NCBI GenBank assembly: GCA_022577435.1
Contig: JAKOON010000005.1
Location: 8,515,224-8,579,223 of the forward strand
Length of the DNA stretch: 64,000 bases
Origin: Embiotoca jacksoni
Taxonomy: Eukaryota; Chordata; Actinopteri; Embiotocidae
Reading direction: 5' to 3'
Under the pieces are notes generated by a model, which did not search any database, had not been told where the DNA came from, and saw nothing but the letters and a program-made list of their open reading frames with translations. Made by a program: the position numbers and the translations under genes. Below, in pieces: positions 20,301 through 30,600 of this stretch. Positions within the stretch are counted from its first letter, which is position 1. Each line of letters opens with the position of its first letter.

Positions 20301-22368
20301 TTTGTAAAACACTAGTGAACAATGTGTCATTTCATTTCATTGAATTCAATTTCAAATCCCAAGCAAGGTAGCTACAAATATTATGAACAGAGCACCAACA
20401 AACATCATATGATATCATCAGAAGTTTCATTATTACCATGATGTTCCACCCAAAATCTATAATTTGGATATCAAACATCTTACCTCGCCTCTGTGATTAG
20501 AAGTGTAAGGTTTGGAGTTTCATCCATCATAGTCATATTTGACCAAAATGTGTCTACTCAAGTCTATCCTTATCTGTCACTTTTTCGAGTATGAGTGCAA
20601 ACGATAGCAACTTCCTCTTCATCCTTCATTGGACGCTGAGTCAGTAGCCTAACTCACTCATTGCCCGGCCTCGCACTCACTTCTTCCATGTTTATTGGTC
20701 TAAATTTGAACACTAAAACACAAGAGAGGCAGTTCTCCTGACCGAGAGCGGGAAGTGAGTTCTCCAGAGTGCACGAAGTAGTCTATATATCTAACAAAGC
20801 TTGCTAAAGATGTTTAATGTTTGCACTGTGAAAGCAGGTTATGTTTAGAAACTATTGTAATTTACTGAAATAAAACTTACCACAGCCAACAGTCGATAGT
20901 GGCTAAAGGGTACGATACTCATAAATAGATCTGGGTTGAGTATTCCTGTCATGAATCAATCGTAGTATCTGTTTGGCCAACCAAATATGGTTTAGGAATT
21001 ATTGTGTAGATGTAGAAGAATAATATTTATTGATAATAGTATGCGGGAAAATTTCAGATTCATTGAGTTTAACACGGCGGTGTGTTGATCTGAACAGCAC
21101 TACGCAGTGTTCTGCGATGATTTACCGCCAGCGAATAATCAGTGTTTCAGCTGACACCAACCAGATTTGATAAGTTTGTAGAGACAAACCTTACCAGTAC
21201 GATACAGCACTTGACTGTATGACATTGGCAACAAAGAACAGATTGGAGAACTGTATTTGTTTTCTCGGTTATCTGCTGACATGCACTGATTCAAATGTAT
21301 TTTTTTCTATCACCGCAGAAGTGTGAGAAGCTGCTGCTGCACTTGTTTTGCAGTGAGCCGAGTTCAGACTTTCAAGAGCCTGTGTCCCCCTCGGTGAGTC
21401 TGGATGGAGGCCTGACGGACTGGAGAGGAAAAGTTCACAGGATTAGTGTCACATGGAGTTACTGTAACTGCAGTTTTAATTATATGTAATGTGTCTTATT
21501 TATGAGTAAAGACAAAGAAATGATTAACCAGGTACTGTAAATACACAGTGAACTATCTAGCTGACACACGGCTTCTAGTATTTTTCACTTGCAATAAGTG
21601 AAACATTGAGATTTAAAGACATTGCGGTACACGTGACACTTTGTTATCCTGCATTTGATCAGTGTCCAATTTTGGCTTGAAATGGCTGTTTATTATAAAC
21701 CCTCACATAACAAATCAAGGTAACAATCTATAACCTCTTGTGCTTCATGCTGACATGTGATAATTTATAAATACAAGAAATTACTCATGCTCTTACTTCA
21801 ACATCTGCCCATGAAGTTTTATTATTTTATTATCTCTCCCTGTCTAAATACTGTAGGTATGTGCGAATAGCAGGCTGACTATAAAGGGACCAGGGAATCT
21901 CTCCACTGTGAAAAAACGTCTGGAGGCTAATCTGTGCTACCAAAGCACTGCAGAGTTTGTGTCGGACATCAGGCTGATCTTTGGAAACTGTGCAGCCTTC
22001 AGTGAGGTACTGTTTGCAGGATATTTTACCAAAAGCCCTCTTCACAGCATTACTTAGTTTTTGACACCTGGTAATAAACTGTTTCCCTCTTCTTTTTTTT
22101 TTTTTAATTTATCTTCCTTCCATGCAAGGCTGACGATGAAACCGCCAGAACACGTAGGAAACTGAAAGATGTCTTGGAAGAGTACTTGAAGCTCATCTAC
22201 CCCGACCAAACCTTTCCAGAAATCAAACTGGAGATGATATCCACTGCTCCACCTGATTCTCAACTCTCATCTCCTGACAATACGTGCCAGCTTGCAAAGC
22301 GCCAGCGCACATGCTCAGACTCCCCGGAAACTACCGGCTGTCCCAGTGGAGCGGAGGGTGTTGCATGA
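12650..22368 (+). CDS. trim24: trim24 (TIF1-alpha family): RING/B-box/PHD/bromodomain cofactor
   Basis: Seventeen coding exons join in phase to 941 residues. In order: RING with C41, C44, C58, H60, C63, C66, C96, C99; B-box 1 (about 131-175); B-box 2 (about 185-224); coiled coil (about 225-350); a Pro/Ser/Gln-rich linker; PHD finger (C711 to C752); bromodomain (about 788-905). The family are nuclear E3 ligases and chromatin readers; human TRIM24 reads unmodified H3K4 with acetylated H3K23. The neighbour akr1d1 is also beside TRIM24 in human, which favours trim24 over trim33 or trim66, though the linker is divergent and the protein is shorter than human TRIM24. I see no LxxLL motif in the linker. 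SUMO-type motifs IKDE (618-621) and IKRE (771-774) and a basic KRRRR (605-609) are present. The bromodomain lacks key residues (see findings). Exons are listed separately. Confidence 0.88.
13146..13264 (+). CDS. trim24: trim24 coding exon 2 (residues 91-130)
   Basis: Encodes NVIRCPVCRQE, the last RING zinc pair, then DNVFVKDSVEAPSSTVE, a TIF1 signature. Ends in phase 0. Confidence 0.92.
13529..13676 (+). CDS. trim24: trim24 coding exon 3 (residues 131-180)
   Basis: B-box 1: LCMTCDDNTDAAGFC, CVEYLCATCVEAHQRVKF. Confidence 0.93.
13849..13981 (+). CDS. trim24: trim24 coding exon 4 (residues 180-224)
   Basis: B-box 2: QRPMFCDIHKQEPLKLFC, CRDCQLAKHKDH. The donor was placed at gtactg (13982) because only this joins exon 5 in frame to give HNYQFLEDAY, matching the family's HRYQF. 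A donor at gttaga, five bases on, would break the frame. Confidence 0.88.
14305..14357 (+). repeat. T-tract plus (GT)n in trim24 intron 4
   Basis: A T run ending ttttag is followed by about 20 GT units, which stop 27 bases before the exon 5 acceptor. Confidence 0.95.
14384..14500 (+). CDS. trim24: trim24 coding exon 5 (residues 224-262)
   Basis: Start of the coiled coil: YQFLEDAYKNHKQHMESM, then helix rich in Gln, Glu and Lys. The acceptor attag follows a polypyrimidine/GT tract. Confidence 0.88.
14799..14913 (+). CDS. trim24: trim24 coding exon 6 (residues 263-301)
   Basis: Coiled coil; contains LILEINKKGKMLVNQLE, close to the INKKGK segment of TRIM24 and TRIM33. Confidence 0.92.
15096..15242 (+). 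CDS. trim24: trim24 coding exon 7 (residues 302-350)
   Basis: Coiled-coil end: LSRHLDHVINFTKWA and TALLYCKRL, characteristic of TIF1 proteins. Confidence 0.93.
15433..15547 (+). CDS. trim24: trim24 coding exon 8 (residues 351-389)
   Basis: Encodes ILFQIGNLLRAKC and VRFQCRASYWAANV, matching the family's LRARC...FHCDPSFWAQN block. Ends one base into a Gly codon. Confidence 0.9.
16360..16736 (+). CDS. trim24: trim24 coding exon 9 (residues 389-514)
   Basis: A Pro/Gln-rich linker exon with TLAQLQMQVDKL, like the family's ISLAQLRLQHM, then QQQPPPPPWTWYQSV. Phase fits both neighbours. Low complexity makes its outer detail less certain than the domains. Confidence 0.88.
17930..18067 (+). CDS. trim24: trim24 coding exon 10 (residues 515-560)
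   Basis: Ser-rich linker. Acceptor ttgtag, donor gtaagc, phase 0 at both ends. No recognisable domain; the call rests on phase and splice sites. Confidence 0.75.
18159..18252 (+). CDS. trim24: trim24 coding exon 11 (residues 561-592)
   Basis: Linker; IESTCVSRRNDSAGSINM. Donor gtacgt leaves one base of a codon. Confidence 0.75.
18564..18673 (+). CDS. trim24: trim24 coding exon 12 (residues 592-628)
   Basis: Encodes a basic cluster (VKRRRRSSPGP) and VIKDEPDDDG with a SUMO consensus. The acceptor is placed after cctgcag (18563): using the earlier AG at 18540 would hit TGA in frame, whereas this one is open and in phase. Confidence 0.78.
19416..19762 (+). CDS. trim24: trim24 coding exon 13 (residues 629-744), first part of PHD
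   Basis: Long linker then CAVCQTGGELLCCHKC and VFHLTCHVPTL. Ends at a GC donor (gcaagc); no GT donor nearby keeps the PHD intact. Confidence 0.88.
20034..20163 (+). CDS. trim24: trim24 coding exon 14 (residues 744-787), end of PHD
   Basis: Completes the PHD with SGEWFCSFCRDL and continues PEMEYDCKS, then TIKRETDSEG and PVDKR, as in TIF1 proteins. Confidence 0.93.
21319..21393 (+). CDS. trim24: trim24 coding exon 15 (residues 788-812)
   Basis: First bromodomain helix: KCEKLLLHLFCSEPSSDF then QEPVSPS. Phase 0 at both ends. Confidence 0.92.
21857..22006 (+). CDS. trim24: trim24 coding exon 16 (residues 813-862)
   Basis: Bromodomain ZA loop and helices: LTIKGPGNLSTVKKRL, FVSDIRLIFGNCAAFSE. The conserved tyrosines and the NPMD motif are not preserved. 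Confidence 0.9.
22129..22368 (+). CDS. trim24: trim24 coding exon 17 (residues 863-941, stop)
   Basis: Last bromodomain helix (LEEYLKLIYPDQTFPEI) and a short Ser/Pro tail ending at TGA 22366-22368. It lacks the basic RKKRLKS-type C-terminus of mammalian TRIM24. Confidence 0.9.
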   Translation, partial: ADDETARTRRKLKDVLEEYLKLIYPDQTFPEIKLEMISTAPPDSQLSSPDNTCQLAKRQRTCSDSPETTGCPSGAEGVA

Positions 22369-22909
22369 AAGTACAAATCCGCCTCATCATTGTGATATTC
22401 AAGCAGATGTTACGTGGGGTGTAACACTTTATTATAAACATTTGTGATACACAATGACCTACAGGGCACCACAAATATTTTATATGTTTAGAGATTAAAT
22501 AGTATCCCAAACAAAGAACTGTGATACAATTCTATTTTCTGGACTAAACAGCTTTAAAGTTGTTGGATTTCCATCTCTGACCAAAACTTGAAGATTAAAA
22601 CTGGGGGTCATGGCAAAACATACATAAATACATACTGTACATGCAACACCTTTAGGTATTTACAGGGTAAAGCTAACTGGCTGTAATGGCTGCTAAAAGC
22701 CATTTTTCTCAGTTAGCCAACAAGCTTATGAGCTAATGAGCTCATACATGGAGCGGTCATGTCTGGTGTGTTTCTCCTGTTCAGTTCTCCATGTGTAAAT
22801 ACTGTACAACTGTGATAAGAAGGGTGATAATCATGAGCTTTGATGTTTGGGATTCATCCAATATGGCATCAAATGTATCACGGGGCCCCCGTGGACTCGA
22901 GGGCCAGTA

Positions 22910-22915
22910 AATAAA
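22910..22915 (+). promoter_or_regulatory. trim24: Putative trim24 polyadenylation signal
   Basis: aataaa about 540 bases after the stop codon. A second aataaa is at 23637-23642. Confidence 0.45.
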
Positions 22916-23816
22916 AAGATCAAAGGAAAAGTAGGTTGATAAAAATTACACTTTCTCACATCATTACACAACACTAGAAAATCCCGGCTGAGACTGGGTT
23001 TTTGGGGCTGACGCCATTACCGAAATTCATAAAATCTTGATATTGCTAATATCGACTGAATTGTGGGTATTAAACACCTGTGACAAAGATACATAATGGT
23101 GGCAGGATATTTTATGTTTAATGAAAAACGTATTGTCAGTCAATCAATGCACTGAACTTGACTTTGAATGTAGTCATTATTAACAACTATAAACAAACAA
23201 ATAGAACCGTTTTTAAATCATCTCAAGTATCTTTGTCTTAGTTTAAAAAAAAAAAAAAAAATATCGGACAACATATATGTTGACAAACAGAAAAACAGCA
23301 CTGATAAATTGGTCAGGCTCTATACAATATTTCTGTTTGCTTTAATTTGTTGAGCTTTTTGATTTAATGTTGTACTGATTTAATGTTGTAAAGGTGAACA
23401 TCATGTGTAATATTATTTATTTGTTTACAATATTCATTAACAATGCTTCATTAAAAAAAACTAAGCACACGGCCGATGGAACAATATGTGAGAGTCTATT
23501 TTTTTTCAGGATAATTTCATTCAGTAACATACTTTCTTATAAATACATGTCTGTTTTTTCAGATGAGAACCAGAGCATTTGGCCATAAATCTACTTGCAT
23601 GCAAGTCAACTTGCAAGTATTAACAGGGTACAATTGAATAAAATTGTTTAAATCTGAGTAATGGCTCAAGGGTACTTCTCCTTCTATACAGTCTACATAT
23701 TTATCATATTATTTCCGTGTTAATTGAGTCTCTCAATATCTTGCTTGAAGAAAATAGCTTTCTTTACAGTTAAGCAAAGTCACTTCCTTCTTCTATGTTT
23801 CTACAGTTGTGTTGAG

Positions 23817-23975
23817 AAACTCAAAACCTTTGGGCCCCACAGGGACGTCCTCAGTCTGCCTGGCCGTGTTAGTGGCCCTCTGCAGATTGACACAGACGTG
23901 GCAAGACAAGCTTTGTTGAGCTTCAAAGGAACTGTACTGCCCCCACCAACCCCATCCCCATCCCCACAAGATTAA
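23817..23975 (+). CDS. Possible orphan terminal exon
   Basis: A good acceptor (tttctacag) precedes an open frame with ordinary protein composition (VEKLKTFGPHRDVLSLPG, later DTDVARQALLSFKGTV) ending at TAA 23973-23975. An aataaa lies at 24364. I do not recognise the protein and found no partner exons. The incoming phase of 2 matches trim24 exons 4, 5 and 13, so an alternative trim24 end is conceivable. Chance is equally likely. Confidence 0.2.
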   Translation, partial: KLKTFGPHRDVLSLPGRVSGPLQIDTDVARQALLSFKGTVLPPPTPSPSPQD

Positions 23976-25274
23976 CACTGTTTGAATGCGACCTCTGCCA
24001 CTCCAATTTCCTCTCCCAAAGAGCTAGAAGGTCAGTTCATGCTTCTTGTTAAAACCCAAATGTAGATTGGAGGTGGAGAAGAGGAGTGAGGGCAGACAGA
24101 TGTTCACTGTGTCCCAGACAGCCGAGCTCAGAGCCTGGCACTGGTCTGGTTCTCCTTTTGGACATTCTTCATTCCTTATATGGTACATTATCTCTCCTCT
24201 ATTACATCAGACAAAGATAAGGTGGAGGACAAGTCAGCAGTAAAGAGGTGCTCTTTGTTATTCTGATAAGTGTTGCAGAGCGGGTGGCCTCCTCTTTGAC
24301 TGATAGATGACTGCAGGAACCATATGCTGCAGTATAATCTTAACCTCGAGGTACTATGACACCAATAAATGTATATCCAGGACCATAATAGTGTTTTTTT
24401 TTGTTTTGTTTTAGTCATTTAGCTAAGATATTAACATGAACTTGCAAAAAAGCTGCTGAGATTAGTAAATCCTTTACAATAAACAACATGTCTTCTTTTG
24501 TTCTTATCAAGGTTAAATGGCTGCACCACAGTGCGGCAATGTAAGAGCCGATTGATTTCTTTTGTTCTTTTTTATGCAACTGCAATGAAAAAGAGAGAAA
24601 TAAAAGCAGACATGATGTTTACTGTGATGGATTACCTACTCAAGCAAGTTCTCTGCAAGCTCATTTTTACGCCAAAATTGTATTCTAGATGCAAACACTG
24701 AAAAAGGTCGCTGTAGTTTCTGAACACGTAAGATAAAATAACTTAAATCTTCAACCCCAGTGGCCAGCTCTTTTCTAAACTGAAATGAATGGAGATAAGT
24801 GACTGTCTGGAAAGTAATATTATGCACTTTAATGGGCCGCAACATAAAAAACACTCGTGCGGTCTATTAAAATGTGGGCTCATTGAGAGATTGTCAACCG
24901 AGTAGAATTACCAACAAAAAGAAAACACAGACTGTGGTGGATTGAAGAGCGTATTGAGACACGACTCGTCGCACACCAGAATTTTGACAGTGCAGTTATC
25001 CATATATAACTGTCATATACTTGTGGACTTTCCTGTATGCCTGTGGTGTCCCGATATCAAGTCCTTGGTGATGTTTCTTGACTGGCTAGACTGGTGGTGG
25101 AGACATATGGCTCTGATTAGAAGATCATTTAACCTCTCTTTGTCACCATGCCCAGAGTTAGGAGACTGATTGAATTTGCAGAGGGCCTTAGTTGGTACAA
25201 AATGTTTATAATGCAGTCTAGCAATTATTTCTCCACTTCTTGCCAGGTCTGGTAGACTTGTGTTGGGGTGGGGG

Positions 25275-25278
<4 letters not shown>

Positions 25279-25354
<76 letters not shown>

Positions 25355-25360
25355 TGTGTG
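25279..25360 (+). repeat. Long (GT)n microsatellite
   Basis: About 40 GT units with one CGCG interruption near 25351. Confidence 0.97.
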
Positions 25361-26462
25361 ATGTGTGTCTGTGGCTTGTTTATACCCAGCCCCTTCTTAC
25401 AGTTCATGATCACTTGGGCTGACATATGAGTGAGTTCATGTGGCACAGACACAATCTTTAATTCATTAACTTTAATAGAGAAAAACAGGCTTAGTAAGAG
25501 GACTACAGAGACCTGTAACACCACCGTGACATATAATGGAGGAAGCAATAGCACAGAGCCAGGTTCCAATTGGATTTGCAATCTCCATTCAAGTGCAATA
25601 AACTCAAAAATAAGTGAATAACTGCAGTTATTTGCAGATGGCGGTAGTGAAAATATAATTTTTTGTGATTTCCCCATTTCTCCTGAGATATCCAAAAAGG
25701 TTTCAAGGCGTACAGTCTGGACATAGCCACAACACATTTTCAAAATACCCCCAAACCAGCTCCAGATGTTGAGTAATCACTACAATCATTAGTCACAGAC
25801 AGAAAAACTCGACTCTGCTATTGATGGGGAGACAATTTCCATGTGTGCATGCATACTTCACGGCACAGTAGCCCGAAGACACTTGCAAGTCCTAAAGTGC
25901 ACAAAAAAAAGAAAAGAAAAATATGACAGCCCTAATTTCCCAAGGCAGTATTTTAGGTCTTATACTTTCCAAAACGCATAAATGTATCAGTCATAGACAT
26001 ATTTTAGAAGGATGACTCTTTTGTATAAACATTCCTGTCATAATACAGCACAGAATCATTTATCACTATTATCAATCTGCAAATTCAACTAAATTTGGCC
26101 AAAAAAAAAAAAAAATGCATTTAATTTAAATATACTGTTTATGAGTTTACGGCTGAAGGCTTTAATTTGAAGTTTCATAGGGGAAATAAAAGGGTTTTGA
26201 TAAGTAATAAGTCCGTGTCTGTGGCCCAGCCCACCCCTCACGGTGCCATAATTAGACGCTCATTCCTCTCAGTCACGCTGCAACTGCGACTCTCAACTCC
26301 ATCACATCCACCTCTTTTCCGCGGACTCAGTTCTTCTTTTTTTTTTTTTAAAGGAGCCCTGCCGTTTATTCCCACATCCCAGCAGGAAAAGCAGCATCGG
26401 GAAGCCCAACGTGTTCGGACACCTCTTTCTCCCCCAGTTTAGTAGAAATCTCTCCTCATTCA

Positions 26463-26517
26463 ATGGCTCTGTGTGCAGTGCTGCTCTGCTCTATGTTCGG
26501 ACTTCTGCTTGGCCAAG
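26463..26517 (+). CDS. fbln1: fbln1 coding exon 1, signal peptide
   Basis: MALCAVLLCSMFGLLLGQ: a short hydrophobic leader with a plausible cleavage near residue 18. Donor gtaagt. The leader upstream has no clear TATA box. Confidence 0.85.
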
Positions 26518-27503
26518 GTAAGTTACCTTCGTGTAGATCACCACTACACGTGACGACTTTTGATTAAGAAAGGCTAAACCAAAGAAGGGTGCTGGTATTT
26601 GACGTGTGTGGATGTTATATTGCATGATGACTTCCTCCATGAATTTGAGATGGTATTTACAGTAAGAATCAAACAGATAAAAGACAAAGGGTGAGACTCC
26701 GGGAAGTGATTCATTTCCCTTTGGACTAGTTGGGGCATGTGGTACAGGTTTACAAAACTGGGTGCTTCAAAGTGTTGCAGGTCTGCATTTAAGTCAAGTA
26801 AGGTACAAAAAAAAACAACAAAAAAAACCCCCATTATTTTATTACATCACGGAAGCATGGTGATTTTCTTTCTTTTTTTTTTTTTTTTTTTTAATTGTTT
26901 TTATATGTATATATATATATAGCTGCACACTGCTGTGACAAAATCCAGATACGTATTTACATACCTTGAAATCTGCAAGTCAAAAAGTAAACTAAATTTC
27001 AACTCTCATTCATTCCATTTTGTTTATGCCTCAGCCCAAATTCACTTGAATCTATAAAGTGACATAAGAAGATCACATCACATGGAGAGTGTTAGAATGG
27101 AGTTTCACATAAGTAGAGACTTCTCACTGCCAGCGCTTTCTGTACTTTCTGCCCTGCAAGTCAAAGGCTAAGTGTCATGGTATGCTGTGATGCCCCATCA
27201 GAACGACCAGCCGCTGATCAGGACAGGATGGTGTAGACAGGCGGGCGTGATTTATACTGGAGAGCTGTAGCAGGGTCACAGAGGCATAGGATGAGCCATG
27301 TCCAAACACTCCTGGTCCTCTGGTCACACATGGGGCAATTTTCAGTCAGCAGGGGCACTTTTCCCTGAGCTGTCTTCTTCATGGGAGGTTGGGTCACGGG
27401 TCAATTTGGAGTAAAATTCAGGGAGGTATCAGCCCGAGCAGTTACTTGACCAAAGCTCTCAGCAGTTTGATGGATGGATGGATGGATGGATAGATAGATA
27501 GAC

Positions 27504-27580
<77 letters not shown>

Positions 27581-27607
27581 CACAGACAGACAGACAGACA
27601 GACAGAC

Positions 27608-27650
<43 letters not shown>

Positions 27651-30600
27651 GTGGTTGAATAACATCTATCTCTTCTGTAACAGCCGGGTTTTTTTTTTTT
27701 ACTAGTAAGGCTGACAGAAATCTTCAAATATAACCTTTAAGTGCAGCCTTGCAAAGAGATGCACACTTCTGTTATGTCTGGCCAGCCAGCTACTCTGTCT
27801 GAGCGGGGCTCCACCACTGGGCTCATTAAGCCTTGTTTACATGAGGTGTCTAGACGCAGGCAAGCCGTGTGCTGCCCTGCCAAGACAGAATGGCCCCCAC
27901 AACCAGTAAAGTCATCCAAAATGGAAATGAGCCCTCTCCAGACAGACAATGCATCACAGAGACAGAGAACCATGGCAGACCACATCTAAACCAGAGCACG
28001 GCTGTGCCTGGTTTGCTTCTTTTGATAAAACACAAAGAAGCCACACAGTTTTAAGGCACTTCTAGTTTTTTGATTTAGGTTTGTAAAGCAGAAGACAGCT
28101 GCAGCATTGGAATTGTACGGTGGCACTGAGGTGCAAAACACAACAACAGAAAGAAAATGCAACAACAAAAACGAACAGTCCTGAAGTGCAAAACACATAC
28201 ATATGAAAATAAAATGCAAAAACTCCCCAAAAACCTGTGGTACCGAGGTGCAAACCACAAAAAGACAAAGAAAACACAGCCACAAAAATGAGCAGTTTTG
28301 AAATGCAAAACACAAATACAAAGAGGAAAAAAAACACAACATTAAGGAGCAGTCCTGAAGTGCAACTTGCAACCCCAAAATAACGGAAATGGCGTCATCA
28401 GCTGCTCAGTCAACTTTAGCTCCGCTTTGGGAGGATTTCAGGCAGCAGCTCTGAGACGAGAAAGCGGCTGTTGCATCAGTATAACAATCACTTCAGCAGT
28501 ATATCACTGCTATGTACCGATCTCTAGTGGTACGCCACTCTTTTACCGCCGATAGATGTGCCGAAAGCAAAAACTAAAGCCAGTTAACGGAGTTAATGTT
28601 ACCCTTGCCACCATAGCCACTCCGACCAATCAATAACAGAAATTCCGTCATCAAAAAGGTCAAAACTTTGATTGATTTTGACACTTCGGCTTTATTAGTG
28701 AACATGATCTCGCATCACAACAGATAACACTCCACGTTGCAGAACGTTAACCAGGCATATGCATGGCATCACATTCATTATTAACCATAGATACGAAGAG
28801 CAGGAGAAAGGCATAACCCCTAATGAGTAACTGGTTCAGATTTTGTCACATGATCATCATCGGTTCTTGAGTTCCACACTTTTTGTGAGCTGTAATCCAA
28901 AATGACCGCACATCAAAGTTTGTGACAAATTCTTGGGGAACAGAGAGATGCAGCGGGGGGTCATGTCCAGTGAGTCGGGGTGGTGGGGAGCTACGATTGT
29001 GTCATTTGCGTTGTACGATTGCGTTATCATTGCGCTGTCAGCGGGCGCATTGGAGAACCCAAGTGTGACATCGCTCACACAACTTCCTCAGACACCTCAG
29101 ATCGTCGCAGTAGAGGTTGAGGGGCGACGGCCTGAACGTAGGAGGTGAATTGACGCCGCACAGTGCCAAGAATGTCATAGAAAACCCGCCTGGCTGTGCG
29201 CCTGACCCGGTGCGCCTTTCTTCGGTCCTTGGGCAGTGACTTTCCGCCCCTCGGAAGCGTTGGCTGATTGTTATACTGATGCAACATCTCGGAGCTGCTG
29301 CCTGAAATCCTCCAGAAGCGGAGCTAAAGTTGACAGACCAGCTGATGACGTTATTTCCGTCATTTTTGGGCTGCAAGTTGCACTTCAGGACTGCTCCTTA
29401 ATGTTGTTGTGTTTTTTTTCTCTTTTTGGATTCGTGATTTGCACTTCAGGACTGTACGTTTTTGTGGTTGTGGTTTCTTTTTGTTTTCGTGGTTTGCACC
29501 TCCTGACCACAGGTTTTTGGGGGAGTTTTTGCGTTTTCTTTTTGTATGTATGCGTTTTGCAGCTCATTGCCACCATAGAACAGAGCTACTTTGGAGAAAA
29601 GTCTCCAGAACAGATCGTCAGGAGCAGTTACAGCATGTGACAAACTATTCATGTCACTTGAAATAAGTATTTCAAGTGCCTGTGCCCCTGGAGAGAAAAG
29701 ACATGTTGTATTCATTATTTTGTGAAACCTGGAAAGTTACTTTTTGGATGCCTTTCTCGTTTCAATAAAAATAGGATGTTAATTACTGGAACTATTTAAA
29801 AGACTTGGAAGAATTGCTCCAGAAGAGTACACAAACTTGGGTCATTAACACTTCAAAATGAGCCAATAACGGTGTGAGGTGCATATTATCAGCTCTTTGG
29901 AGGCAAAATATTTTGCGTAACTTTCAAAGGAACATCCAGCTGTTATTTTAACACTTAGAGAAAGAGAGATAGAGAGAAGGAAGGACTTTGAGAGGTTCTA
30001 CTTGGTAGGCCCATGTGAAAAGCTTTTAAAATGCCATCCCATGTCATCCAGCTGCTACAAGGTTTATTGGCCAGAGGCTACTGGGATGTGCCAGACTTCT
30101 AGAAGTCAGTAGTGAGTCAGCTAATGTGGCTGTCTAGTAATAAATCCTGCATGCATATTCAATCCATTCTGCTCGGTTAATCATCCTTCGTGTAGTAGCA
30201 ATTTTTGCTGTGTTTCATTTCCAACCCAGTATCACATCATGTTATAGTATTCAATATACTCGTCAGCCCACTAGAGAATACCGTGTCAGAAAAAGTTAGG
30301 CGCCTTAGGATTAGGCACCAAAAACAAAGTGGTTAGGTTGAGGAAAAGATCATGGTTTTGGTTTAAGGTAACACGGTCACAATTTGGTTAGTCTAGGTAT
30401 TCAAAATACTGGTTAGGTTTAACAGTCATGGTTTTGGTCAAAATAAGTAACACTTACAAATACTTTACTCTTTGTACTTCATCACATGACTTCCATCACG
30501 TGACCTGGTCACATGAGGCAAAACCTTACACTGACAGGGTATCCTCTAGTTGACTGATAGATGTATTACACTCGTTGGCCTGATATCAGGCTGTTAAACT

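Larger units (their letters stand above)
22369..26462. other. trim24 3' UTR and intergenic region before fbln1
   Basis: The first 0.5-1.3 kb is probably trim24 3' UTR. The rest has a possible isolated exon (23817-23975), a long GT microsatellite and about 150 bases of fbln1 leader at the right end. No complete gene was found. Confidence 0.55.

Noticed and set aside
25225..25743. Long frames with (His-Thr)n or (Cys-Val)n
   Set aside because: They are translations of the GT microsatellite; no domain or splice partners.
27401..27727. Frame rich in Leu-Ser-Ile-Tyr repeats
   Set aside because: Product of the GATA/GACA array, not a gene.
28119..28365. Regularly spaced similar units that look CRISPR-like
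   Set aside because: The units vary and recur inverted at 29265-29575, so they are sub-repeats of transposon arms in an animal genome.
28062..28378. Minus-strand frames rich in Phe and Cys at the left transposon arm
   Set aside because: They arise from the A-rich sub-repeats read in reverse; no coding support.
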